The position numbers were made by a program, and so were the translations under genes. Of a DNA stretch of 6,867 nt, positions 1 to 5,384 are shown in pieces. Positions within the stretch are counted from its first letter, which is position 1, and each line of letters begins with the position of its first letter. The stretch comes from Candidatus Wallbacteria bacterium (GTDB lineage Bacteria; Muiribacteriota; JAQTZZ01). The notes beneath the pieces are model-generated. The model had not been told where the DNA came from and did not search any database. It saw only the letters and a list, made by a program, of their open reading frames with translations. Where the stretch lies: the NCBI GenBank assembly GCA_028711905.1, contig JAQTRI010000189.1:1-6867 (forward strand), written 5' to 3'.

Positions 1-316
1 CTCCAGTCTGTAACTCTTCCTCAAAACTGCGGAACTGAGCGAACTGAGCCTCGGCGAATTTTCTGATGTTTAAAGCGCACTCGGCCATGGCATTCAGGTC
101 CTCCTGATCGATCAGGCCGGAAGCCTCACGCACAGTAACCATATCCACAGCGATATTTTCGCGGAAAACCCCATCGAACTTCAAGGTGTATTCACGCAAG
201 GCTTCATCCCCGCCGGATTCGACTTTCTTCAGGATTGCTTCAACGGTTTTTTCCCGTGTGTCTGCGCAGGAGGCAAAGAATTCAGCCGGTATGTTATTGC
301 TTTTGACAATGTTCAT
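1..316 (-). CDS. hisD: Histidinol dehydrogenase, N-terminal part (cut by window edge)
   Basis: Histidinol dehydrogenase oxidises L-histidinol to L-histidine in two NAD-dependent steps, the last reactions of cytosolic histidine synthesis. Reading from the ATG at 316-314 gives 105 codons with no stop before the window edge. The translation begins MNIVKSNNIPAEFF. Its residues 24-50 carry the family's N-terminal signature: a V-E-A-I-L-K-K-V helix, then GGDEALREYTLKFDGV. A helical stretch ending in IRKFAEAQFAQF follows, as in HisD. The family is about 430 residues long, so the zinc and NAD sites lie outside the window. The start is fixed by a strong GAGGGAG ribosome binding site 6 bases upstream. 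The gene begins 1 base after the trpG stop, so it is very probably cotranscribed and translationally coupled. It occupies the position where trpD often follows trpG. The family call comes from motif recognition, not a database search. Confidence 0.9.
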   Translation of the reverse strand, partial: MNIVKSNNIPAEFFASCADTREKTVEAILKKVESGGDEALREYTLKFDGVFRENIAVDMVTVREASGLIDQEDLNAMAECALNIRKFAEAQFAQFRSFEEELQTG

Positions 317-317
317 A

Positions 318-884
318 TCAGTCTCCCTCAATAAAGTTTCTCAGCATCTTTCTGCCGTGCTCTGTAATAATGGACTCAGGATGAAACTGCACTCCCTCAA
401 TGTGCATCTCCCTGTGTCTTAAACCCATGATTGTTCCCTCATCGGTCCAGGCGCTCACCTCTAAGCAGTCCGGGAGGCTTTCGCGTTCCACCATCAAAGA
501 GTGATACCTGGCAACCCGGACCGGGTCCGGAACCCCGCGAAACAGGGTCTTTCCATCGTGACGAATATCAGAGGTCTTGCCATGCACGGGCTTTTGAGCT
601 CGGATCACACGGCCACCGAATGCCTCACCGATAGCCTGATGCCCGAGGCATACGCCGAGTATGGAAAATTCTCTGCCCAGCTCGCGGATCACCTGCAGGC
701 AGATACCCGCCTCCTGCGGGGTGCATGGCCCTGGCGACAGCAGAATCCCGGAGGGTTTCAGCATCCTGATTCCTTGAATGTCAATGTGATTGTTGCGCAC
801 AACCTTGATTTTACGCCCCATTTCTCCGAGATACTGCACTAAGTTGTAAACAAACGAATCATAATTATCGATCACCAGGATCAT
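318..884 (-). CDS. trpG: Anthranilate synthase component II (glutamine amidotransferase)
   Basis: This class I glutamine amidotransferase supplies ammonia from glutamine to TrpE for anthranilate synthesis. The 188-residue protein is the usual length for a stand-alone TrpG, with no TrpD fusion. Visible motifs are VIDNYDSFVYNLVQYLG at residues 4-20, LLSPGPCTP near 48-56 (oxyanion region), the nucleophile Cys79 in GVCLGHQAIGEAFGG, and His168 and Glu170 in VQFHPES, which complete the catalytic triad. The ATG at 884-882 overlaps the trpE stop as ATGA, and a GGGAG ribosome binding site sits 7 bases upstream at 892-896. This arrangement is typical of subunits made in equal amounts. PabA of folate synthesis is nearly identical in sequence, and a single protein often serves both roles. 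Adjacency to trpE makes TrpG the primary call, with an amphibolic TrpG/PabA role possible. Confidence 0.96.
   Translation of the reverse strand: MILVIDNYDSFVYNLVQYLGEMGRKIKVVRNNHIDIQGIRMLKPSGILLSPGPCTPQEAGICLQVIRELGREFSILGVCLGHQAIGEAFGGRVIRAQKPVHGKTSDIRHDGKTLFRGVPDPVRVARYHSLMVERESLPDCLEVSAWTDEGTIMGLRHREMHIEGVQFHPESIITEHGRKMLRNFIEGD
323..329 (-). promoter_or_regulatory. Ribosome binding site of hisD
   Basis: The minus strand reads GAGGGAG here, 6 bases before the ATG at 316-314. It lies within the last codons of trpG. It supports the hisD start choice and reinitiation after trpG termination. Confidence 0.8.
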
Positions 885-2272
885 TCAGCAGCTCCCACGG
901 CTTTCATCAGCGCCTGCGCCTTGTTAATGGTTTCCTTGTATTCCAGTTCAGGCTGGGAATCGGCGACAATGCCCGCCCCGGCCTGTATAAAGGCCCTGCC
1001 TTCACTCATGACAATAGTTCTGATTGTGATGCAGACATCCATGTTGCCGCAGAAATCGAAATACCCGATCGCGCCTGCATAGATTCCGCGCCTGCAGTTC
1101 TCAAGCTCGTCAATGATTTCCATAGCCCTGACCTTGGGCGCGCCGGACACAGTGCCTGCCGGAAAACAGGCGGTAAAAAGATCGAACATGTCGTACTCCG
1201 GCCTGATTCTGCCGCTCACTTCGGACACAATATGCATGACACGGGAAAAGCGTTCGATCCCGAAAAACTCGTCCACCCTGACACTACCGTATTCACAGAC
1301 ACGGCCAAGGTCGTTGCGCGCCAGATCCACCAGCATGACATGCTCGGCCCTTTCCTTTTCATCTGCCAGCAGTTCCCTCTCTAAGGCCATATCCTCTTCT
1401 TCAGTGCGTCCTCGCCTTCTTGTGCCTGCAATGGGCTTAGTGACGGCGGTTCCTGATTTGAGGCTGACTAAGGTCTCAGGAGAAGATCCGAGAATGTGAA
1501 GCCCATCGAACTGCAGAAAATACATGTATGGTGAGGGATTGGCCTTTCTCAGCTCACGGTAAACCGAAAGAGGAGAAGCTTTCATTGGAAAGGAAAATCT
1601 CTGGGACAGCACCACCTGGAAGATGTCCCCGGCTAAAATGTATTCCTGGGCCTTTCTGACCCGGTCTTCAAACTCCTCCCTGGTGAAATTGCTCTCAGGG
1701 AAAGGTTTTTCATCTGAAGGAACCTCTGCTGGACATGGTGCGGAAGAACTTGTGACTGCTGCCTCTATTTCATTGAACCTGGCATCCCCGAAGCCGCCAT
1801 AGATAATGATGTCCACCGTTTTTTTCAGGTGATCGAAAATCATGATCTCAGAAGGAAAGATGAAGTACATGTCAGGTACTGGAAAGTCCGGTTCGTGCCG
1901 GTCGGATATCTGCTCGCTCAGCCTGACCGCGTCATAGGACATGAACCCGACTGCTCCACCGGTAAAAACCTGATGCGAGAGCGGAAAATCGTACTTCTTC
2001 ATGATCCCGCGCAGCACTTCCAGCGGATCGCCTGTCTCAGAAGAGCAGCCTTCAGCGCTTTCCAGTGCAGCGGTTTTCCCGGTAGAGCGGAAGATCAGAA
2101 ACGGCCTGCCACCGATAAAGGAATAGCGGCCTCTTTCACCGTCGTTTTCCAGGGATTCATAAAGAAACGCGTATTTTTCACAGTTGTAGAGCCGCTCGAA
2201 CACTGCCTCTGGAAAGGCCTGAACTGTCAGGCGCTTGAGAAAAAGATCATTTTTCGATGGTAATGGCTTCAT
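881..2272 (-). CDS. trpE: Anthranilate synthase component I
   Basis: TrpE converts chorismate and ammonia to anthranilate and pyruvate, the committed step of tryptophan synthesis, working with TrpG. The 463 residues match the normal TrpE length. The N-terminal domain has AFLYESLENDGERGRYSFIG at 35-54; its Glu39-Ser40 correspond to the LLES element where tryptophan binds in characterised TrpE proteins, so feedback inhibition is likely. The C-terminal chorismate-binding domain shows GDIFQVVLSQRF (215-226), KPIAGTRRRG (279-288), LLADEKERAEHVMLVDLARN (301-320), FPAGTVSGAPKVRAMEIIDE (370-389) and QAGAGIVADSQPE (430-442). The ATG at 2272-2270 lies inside the end of aroA (26-base overlap) and has an AAGGTG ribosome binding site 7 bases upstream. 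The gene ends in the ATGA overlap with trpG. PabB and isochorismate synthases share the C-terminal fold, but the N-terminal ES motif and the context favour TrpE. Confidence 0.96.
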   Translation of the reverse strand: MKPLPSKNDLFLKRLTVQAFPEAVFERLYNCEKYAFLYESLENDGERGRYSFIGGRPFLIFRSTGKTAALESAEGCSSETGDPLEVLRGIMKKYDFPLSHQVFTGGAVGFMSYDAVRLSEQISDRHEPDFPVPDMYFIFPSEIMIFDHLKKTVDIIIYGGFGDARFNEIEAAVTSSSAPCPAEVPSDEKPFPESNFTREEFEDRVRKAQEYILAGDIFQVVLSQRFSFPMKASPLSVYRELRKANPSPYMYFLQFDGLHILGSSPETLVSLKSGTAVTKPIAGTRRRGRTEEEDMALERELLADEKERAEHVMLVDLARNDLGRVCEYGSVRVDEFFGIERFSRVMHIVSEVSGRIRPEYDMFDLFTACFPAGTVSGAPKVRAMEIIDELENCRRGIYAGAIGYFDFCGNMDVCITIRTIVMSEGRAFIQAGAGIVADSQPELEYKETINKAQALMKAVGAAE

Positions 2273-3551
2273 ATCCGCACACCTTAGCCACAGATTCGAA
2301 AAAACCGGGAAAAGAAATGGAAACGCACTCTGCGCCGCTGATCACGGTTTCACCTTCAGCCATCAGCCCGGCAATGGTCAGGGCCATGGCAATGCGGTGA
2401 TCGCCGTGGCTGAAACATTCCGCTCCGTGCAGAGCGCAAGGGCCGTCAACCACGAAACCGTCCTTCAGTTCATCGATACTGGCCCCCATTTTTCTCAGTT
2501 CAGTACAGACAGCGCTGATACGGTCTGTCTCCTTGACCCGCAGTTCGGCAGCACCGGTCACAGTGGTTCGGCCGGAAGCGAAGCAGGCAGCCACAGCAAT
2601 GACCGGCAATTCATCGATCAGAAGCGGAATCAGACCTTCGCCAATGCCGCAGCCCATGATTTTTCCCTTTACAGGCTCCAGATCAGCCACCGGCTCATTG
2701 CAGAATAAGCGCTGATTCGTAAGTGTCACCGGCGCGCCTGATGCCTCCAGATAAGAAAGTATCCCTGTGCGGGTGGGATTGACACCGATATCCTCAAGTC
2801 TCATGCCTTCCCCGGCCAGAGTGCCCAGCACCAGAAAAAACGCAGCTGAGGAAATGTCACCCGGAATGCTGAGCTTTCTGGCCTCAGGCCGGTATTCTCC
2901 GCATACAGTGACTGCGCCGCCTTCACGGCTGACGCTGACGCCAAAGTAGTCAAGCATGCGCTCCGTGTGATCCCTGGAAAGCTCCTTTTCGATCACTGTC
3001 TGGCAGCCTTCAGCAAAAAGACCGGCCAGAAGCAGGGCTGACTTGACCTGAGCGCTGGCCACCGGCATGGTGTAGCTGGTTCCGCTCAAACGGCATCCCC
3101 TGATGCACAGCGGTGCGAACCGGTCGCCGCTGCGGCCATGAATGACTGCGCCCATTGTCCGCAGAGGCTCGATAACACGAGCCATCGGCCGGGAACGCAG
3201 GCTCTCATCGCCTGTGAGCACTGAAAAAAAGGGCTGCCCTGCCAGAAGCCCGCACATCAGGCGCATGGTCGTGCCGGAATTGCCACAGTCCAGCACATTT
3301 TTCGGCTCCACAAACCCGGTCCGTCCCCGCCCCTCAACAGTCAGGTCAGAGCCGCTTTTTTTCCACTCGACACCAAGATCCGAAAGAACCGAAAGTGTAC
3401 TCAGACAGTCGTCAGATGGTGCGTAATTGGTAATCTCAGAGCATCCATCGGCGAGAGAGGCGACAATCGCGGATCTGTGCGAAATCGACTTGTCGCCAGG
3501 CATAGTAACAGCACCTTTGCAGGAGCGGCATTTCCTGATTTTTGCCTTCAT
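2247..3551 (-). CDS. aroA: 3-phosphoshikimate 1-carboxyvinyltransferase (EPSP synthase)
   Basis: AroA transfers the enolpyruvyl group of phosphoenolpyruvate to shikimate-3-phosphate, the sixth step of the shikimate pathway. The 434-residue length is normal. Motifs in order are MPGDKSISHRS at 17-27 (substrate-binding Lys21, Ser22, Arg26), LDCGNSGTTMRLMCGLLAG at 87-105, ESLRSRPMARVIEPLRTMGA at 116-135, SAQVKSALLLAGL (166-178), Asp313-Glu314 in LIDELPVIAVAA, AAELRVKETDRI at 334-345 and HGDHRIAMALTIAGL at 382-396. The PGDKSISHR start and RPM-EPLR-MGA block resemble the forms common in Bacillus and streptococci. The Gly in NSGTT is retained, unlike the Ala of the well-known glyphosate-insensitive CP4 enzyme. 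The gene starts 3 bases after the DAHP synthase stop. The best upstream purine run (AGGGA) is 13 bases away, so coupling to the preceding gene probably drives initiation. Confidence 0.96.
   Translation of the reverse strand: MKAKIRKCRSCKGAVTMPGDKSISHRSAIVASLADGCSEITNYAPSDDCLSTLSVLSDLGVEWKKSGSDLTVEGRGRTGFVEPKNVLDCGNSGTTMRLMCGLLAGQPFFSVLTGDESLRSRPMARVIEPLRTMGAVIHGRSGDRFAPLCIRGCRLSGTSYTMPVASAQVKSALLLAGLFAEGCQTVIEKELSRDHTERMLDYFGVSVSREGGAVTVCGEYRPEARKLSIPGDISSAAFFLVLGTLAGEGMRLEDIGVNPTRTGILSYLEASGAPVTLTNQRLFCNEPVADLEPVKGKIMGCGIGEGLIPLLIDELPVIAVAACFASGRTTVTGAAELRVKETDRISAVCTELRKMGASIDELKDGFVVDGPCALHGAECFSHGDHRIAMALTIAGLMAEGETVISGAECVSISFPGFFESVAKVCGYEAITIEK
2280..2285 (-). promoter_or_regulatory. 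Ribosome binding site of trpE, inside aroA
   Basis: The minus strand reads AAGGTG, 7 bases before the ATG at 2272-2270. It lies inside the aroA coding sequence and fixes the trpE start despite the 26-base overlap. The ATG at 2250-2248, which overlaps the aroA stop, is out of the trpE frame and cannot be its start. Confidence 0.7.
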
Positions 3552-3554
3552 GTG

Positions 3555-4571
3555 TCAGGCCATTTCCCTGCCGATCGCACGGGCGATCAGACTGATCTCT
3601 TTCATCATCTGCTCAAACATCTTGATTTTCAGGGACTGTGCTCCATCGGACAAGGCCTTCTCCGGCTCAGGATGTACCTCTACGATCAGGCCATCAGCCC
3701 CGGCTGCGATGGCCGCCCGAGCAAGCGGAATCACCATTCCCCAGCGCCCTGCGGCATGGCTCGGATCAACGATCACAGGCAGGTGCGTAAGCATCTTCAA
3801 TTCTGGAATGCTGCTGATATCGAGCGTATAGCGCGAATAATCGCTGAAAGTGCGCACTCCTCTTTCGCAGAGGATCACATTGTAGTTGCCCTCAGACATG
3901 ATGTATTCGGCTGCCAGAAGGAATTCCTTGATCGTGGCCGAAATTCCGCGCTTGAGAAGAATGGGCTTTCTGGCGCGTCCGGCCTTTTTCAGCAGTGAGT
4001 AATTCTGCATGTTGCGAGCGCCGATTTGAACGATATCCGCATATTCCGCAACAATATCGAAGGTATCGGTGTCCACAGCCTCGGTCACTACGGGCAGCCC
4101 GGTTTTTTCGCGCGCTGATGCCAGTATCTTCAGGCCCTCTTCTCCCAGCCCCTGGAAAGAATATGGGGAAGTCCTGGGCTTGTAAGCACCGCCGCGCAGC
4201 ATGATGGATCCGGCGCTCCTGATGGCTTCAGCCACTTTCATGGTAATATCCAGAGACTCCACAGCGCAGGTTCCGGCGATTACAGCGATCTTCTCTCCGC
4301 CGATCTTTGCGCCCAGGACATCAACGACAGTATCCTCAGGCTTCATCTCCCGGCTGGTGAGTTTGTAGTCCTGGGTGACATGAATGACCTCGACAACTCC
4401 GGGCATGGAGATAATCCGGCCCTCGTCGATGCGGCTCTTGTTGCCTGTAATGCCAATGGCCATACGCATCGATCCTGGAATCGGGTGAGGAGTAAGGCCC
4501 ATTTCGCGCACAACGCCGCATACCTTTTCGATCTGTTGTTCCGAAGCGCGTACCTGCATGACTATCAGCAT
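3555..4571 (-). CDS. aroF: 3-deoxy-7-phosphoheptulonate synthase (DAHP synthase), type I-beta with N-terminal regulatory domain
   Basis: DAHP synthase condenses phosphoenolpyruvate with erythrose-4-phosphate, the entry step of aromatic synthesis. The 338 residues have the same length and layout as the Thermotoga maritima enzyme: a ferredoxin-like/ACT-like regulatory domain at about 1-70, the linker DYKLTSREMKPEDTVVDV, then a TIM barrel. Barrel motifs are MLRGGAYKPRTSPYSFQGLG (124-143), VTEAVDTDTFDIVAEYADIV (162-181), QIGARNMQNYSLL, LLKRGISATIKEFLLAAEYI (205-224) and ILCERGVRTF. Probable metal ligands are Cys102, His272 (DPSH), Glu298 (VEVHPEP) and Asp309. The usual GPCSVE loop reads GTCAVE here, with the Cys kept. 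The ATG at 4571-4569 has an AGGAG site 6 bases upstream. By analogy with T. maritima, inhibition through the N-terminal domain by tyrosine or phenylalanine is likely. The symbol follows common automatic naming; aroG is also used for this type. Confidence 0.95.
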   Translation of the reverse strand: MLIVMQVRASEQQIEKVCGVVREMGLTPHPIPGSMRMAIGITGNKSRIDEGRIISMPGVVEVIHVTQDYKLTSREMKPEDTVVDVLGAKIGGEKIAVIAGTCAVESLDITMKVAEAIRSAGSIMLRGGAYKPRTSPYSFQGLGEEGLKILASAREKTGLPVVTEAVDTDTFDIVAEYADIVQIGARNMQNYSLLKKAGRARKPILLKRGISATIKEFLLAAEYIMSEGNYNVILCERGVRTFSDYSRYTLDISSIPELKMLTHLPVIVDPSHAAGRWGMVIPLARAAIAAGADGLIVEVHPEPEKALSDGAQSLKIKMFEQMMKEISLIARAIGREMA

Positions 4572-4577
4572 GGTTTT

Positions 4578-4582
4578 CTCCT
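4578..4582 (-). promoter_or_regulatory. Ribosome binding site of the DAHP synthase gene
   Basis: The minus strand reads AGGAG, 6 bases before the ATG at 4571-4569, in the 21-base gap after the small gene. It supports Met1 over the in-frame Met5. Confidence 0.75.
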
Positions 4583-4592
4583 GTCAGTTTCG

Positions 4593-4787
4593 CTATAGGA
4601 TGTTCTTTTCAGTCCTGATTCTGCGCGATTCCCGCCTGCAACCGAACAGGCTGCACCACTGAGTACAGAAATCGAGGAAATCCTCGATGGGGATTACGCG
4701 GTTGTTCTTCAGCATCTCGAAAGCGCGACGCCTCTCCTGCGAAGCAGCGTCAGCAAGCATTTCCTGTTTCATTTCATCGGTCAGCAT
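4593..4787 (-). CDS. Small charged protein paired with the upstream nucleotidyltransferase; antitoxin-like partner candidate
   Basis: This is a 64-residue protein with no enzyme motif that I recognise. Residues 1-30 are strongly charged and probably helical (MLTDEMKQEMLADAASQERR, then RAFEMLKNNR). A short motif IEDFLDFCTQWCSLFG follows at 34-49, and a basic tail ends in RTEKNIL. Small proteins with an acidic D-[YF]-L-x-F element, an aromatic LFG end and a basic tail occur beside nucleotidyltransferase genes of this kind; that resemblance is recalled, not searched. Cysteines 41, 45 and 50 are clustered. The ATG at 4787-4785 overlaps the nucleotidyltransferase end by 14 bases and has an AAGGA ribosome binding site 8 bases upstream, so it is very probably translated and coupled. 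A toxin-antitoxin-like role is inferred only from gene pairing. No signal peptide or membrane segment is visible. Confidence 0.72.
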   Translation of the reverse strand: MLTDEMKQEMLADAASQERRRAFEMLKNNRVIPIEDFLDFCTQWCSLFGCRRESRRIRTEKNIL

Positions 4788-5313
4788 AATGCTTTTCCTT
4801 CAACTGTACAAATCGGTCGCTTTTGCCGAACAAGAGAAAATACTCCTCGATCCGTGGCCAGTCCAGGCCCTTGTTTCCGGCCAGCAGTGCCTCGATGTCA
4901 GCCCAGTCCATCCGTTCACGGTCCGGATTATTGTACAAGGCCTGCAGCTTAAGTCCGATCAGGCCTTCAGGCCTCAGCACACGAATAACGGACCCTTCAA
5001 CGCTTTTCGTCTCAGCCTGTTCCAGCATGCTGTGTGTATACTTTCTGCAGGCGATGATTACATCCACCGGCACTCCGGGGTCTTCCGCGCTGTATTGTGC
5101 CACATCAGCAGTTTTATAAAACGGCTTGTACCCAAACTCAGCGAGCACTTTCTCTGCCTTTTCCATGTCCGAGTCCAGGATCAGGAAATCCAGGTCCATG
5201 GTAGCACGGGAAACGCCCCAGAACCCCAGCGAAATTCCGCCGATCAAAGCATAATCGATTTCCATTGACCGGAAATCATCAGCCAGGCGCGTAAGAAGTC
5301 CTCTGAAATCCAT
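4774..5313 (-). CDS. Nucleotidyltransferase-fold protein, AbiEii/MNT-like
   Basis: This 179-residue protein has the hallmarks of the polymerase-beta-like nucleotidyltransferase superfamily in its AbiEii/MNT-like branch. They are YALIGGISLGFWGVSRATMD at 21-40 (Gly25-Gly26-x-Ser28), the metal-binding pair Asp40 and Asp42 in TMDLDFLI, and a third acidic residue, Asp84, in VPVDVII. RPEGLIGLKLQALYN (114-128) and DRERMDWADIEALL (131-144) match the conserved helices of these stand-alone proteins. All three catalytic carboxylates are present, so it is probably active. Relatives include toxins that nucleotidylate tRNA or proteins and many uncharacterised enzymes; the substrate cannot be read from sequence. 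The ATG at 5313-5311 is the only upstream choice, because an in-frame stop lies at 5334-5332 with no start codon between. It lacks a Shine-Dalgarno sequence. The 3' end overlaps the small partner gene by 14 bases. Confidence 0.88.
   Translation of the reverse strand: MDFRGLLTRLADDFRSMEIDYALIGGISLGFWGVSRATMDLDFLILDSDMEKAEKVLAEFGYKPFYKTADVAQYSAEDPGVPVDVIIACRKYTHSMLEQAETKSVEGSVIRVLRPEGLIGLKLQALYNNPDRERMDWADIEALLAGNKGLDWPRIEEYFLLFGKSDRFVQLKEKHYADR
4796..4800 (-). promoter_or_regulatory. Ribosome binding site of the 64-residue small gene
   Basis: The minus strand reads AAGGA, 8 bases before the ATG at 4787-4785, inside the last codons of the nucleotidyltransferase gene. It is the main evidence that the small frame is a real gene. 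Confidence 0.7.
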
Positions 5314-5317
5314 GAAG

Positions 5318-5335
5318 GTGATTATACCATATCAC
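5318..5335. promoter_or_regulatory. Short dyad overlapping the putative -10 (operator candidate)
   Basis: The plus strand reads GTGAT at 5318-5322 and ATCAC at 5331-5335, a perfect 5-base inverted repeat around an 8-base centre that contains most of the -10. Operators of autoregulated gene pairs often cover the -10 in this way. The arms are short, so chance is a serious alternative. Confidence 0.25.
5321..5329 (-). promoter_or_regulatory. Putative internal promoter, extended -10 before the nucleotidyltransferase gene
   Basis: The minus strand reads TGGTATAAT, a perfect consensus -10 with the TGn extension. A TTGAGT resembling a -35 lies at 5352-5347, but its 20-base spacing is poor; extended -10 promoters can work with a weak -35. 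The -10 ends 7 bases before the ATG at 5313, so transcription would begin at or next to the start codon and give a leaderless or nearly leaderless mRNA. That fits the absence of a ribosome binding site. It would drive the nucleotidyltransferase pair and possibly the downstream aromatic genes. Confidence 0.5.
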
Positions 5336-5384
5336 GCAATGTAGCGACTCAATCTCCCTGGCCATTGCCCGAAAGTCAGCATAG

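Larger units (their letters stand above)
5314..5384 (-). other. 71-base gap between trpA and the nucleotidyltransferase gene
   Basis: This is the only substantial intergenic gap in the window. It holds a promoter-like extended -10 and a short dyad near its downstream end. I see no GC-rich stem followed by a T run, so no intrinsic terminator for the trp genes. Two very short frames pass through it: a 16-codon ATG frame at 5382-5332 and a 28-codon ATG frame from 5365 running into the nucleotidyltransferase gene. Neither has convincing coding evidence. Confidence 0.6.

Noticed and set aside
1829..2263. A 144-codon plus-strand open frame opposite trpE
   Set aside because: It is antisense to well-conserved trpE, with no family motif and no independent promoter or ribosome binding site seen.
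2247..3551. AroA as a CP4-like glyphosate-insensitive enzyme
   Set aside because: The overall blocks resemble that class, but the key Gly in NSGTT is retained rather than replaced by Ala, so sequence alone does not support insensitivity.
3477..3998. A 173-codon plus-strand open frame opposite the DAHP synthase gene
   Set aside because: It is antisense to a conserved enzyme and its translation is unstructured, with no motif.
4687..5268. A 193-codon plus-strand open frame opposite the nucleotidyltransferase gene
   Set aside because: Its translation has no recognisable motif and it is antisense to a gene with clear catalytic motifs. It is a shadow of codon bias.
5332..5382. A 16-codon frame with one Trp codon just after trpA, considered as a tryptophan leader peptide
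   Set aside because: It has a single Trp, no neighbouring alternative stem-loops and no run of T, so there is no attenuator structure to support it.
5314..5384. Intrinsic terminator after trpA
   Set aside because: The best hairpin near the trpA end is only about three GC pairs, and no T tract follows on the minus strand.
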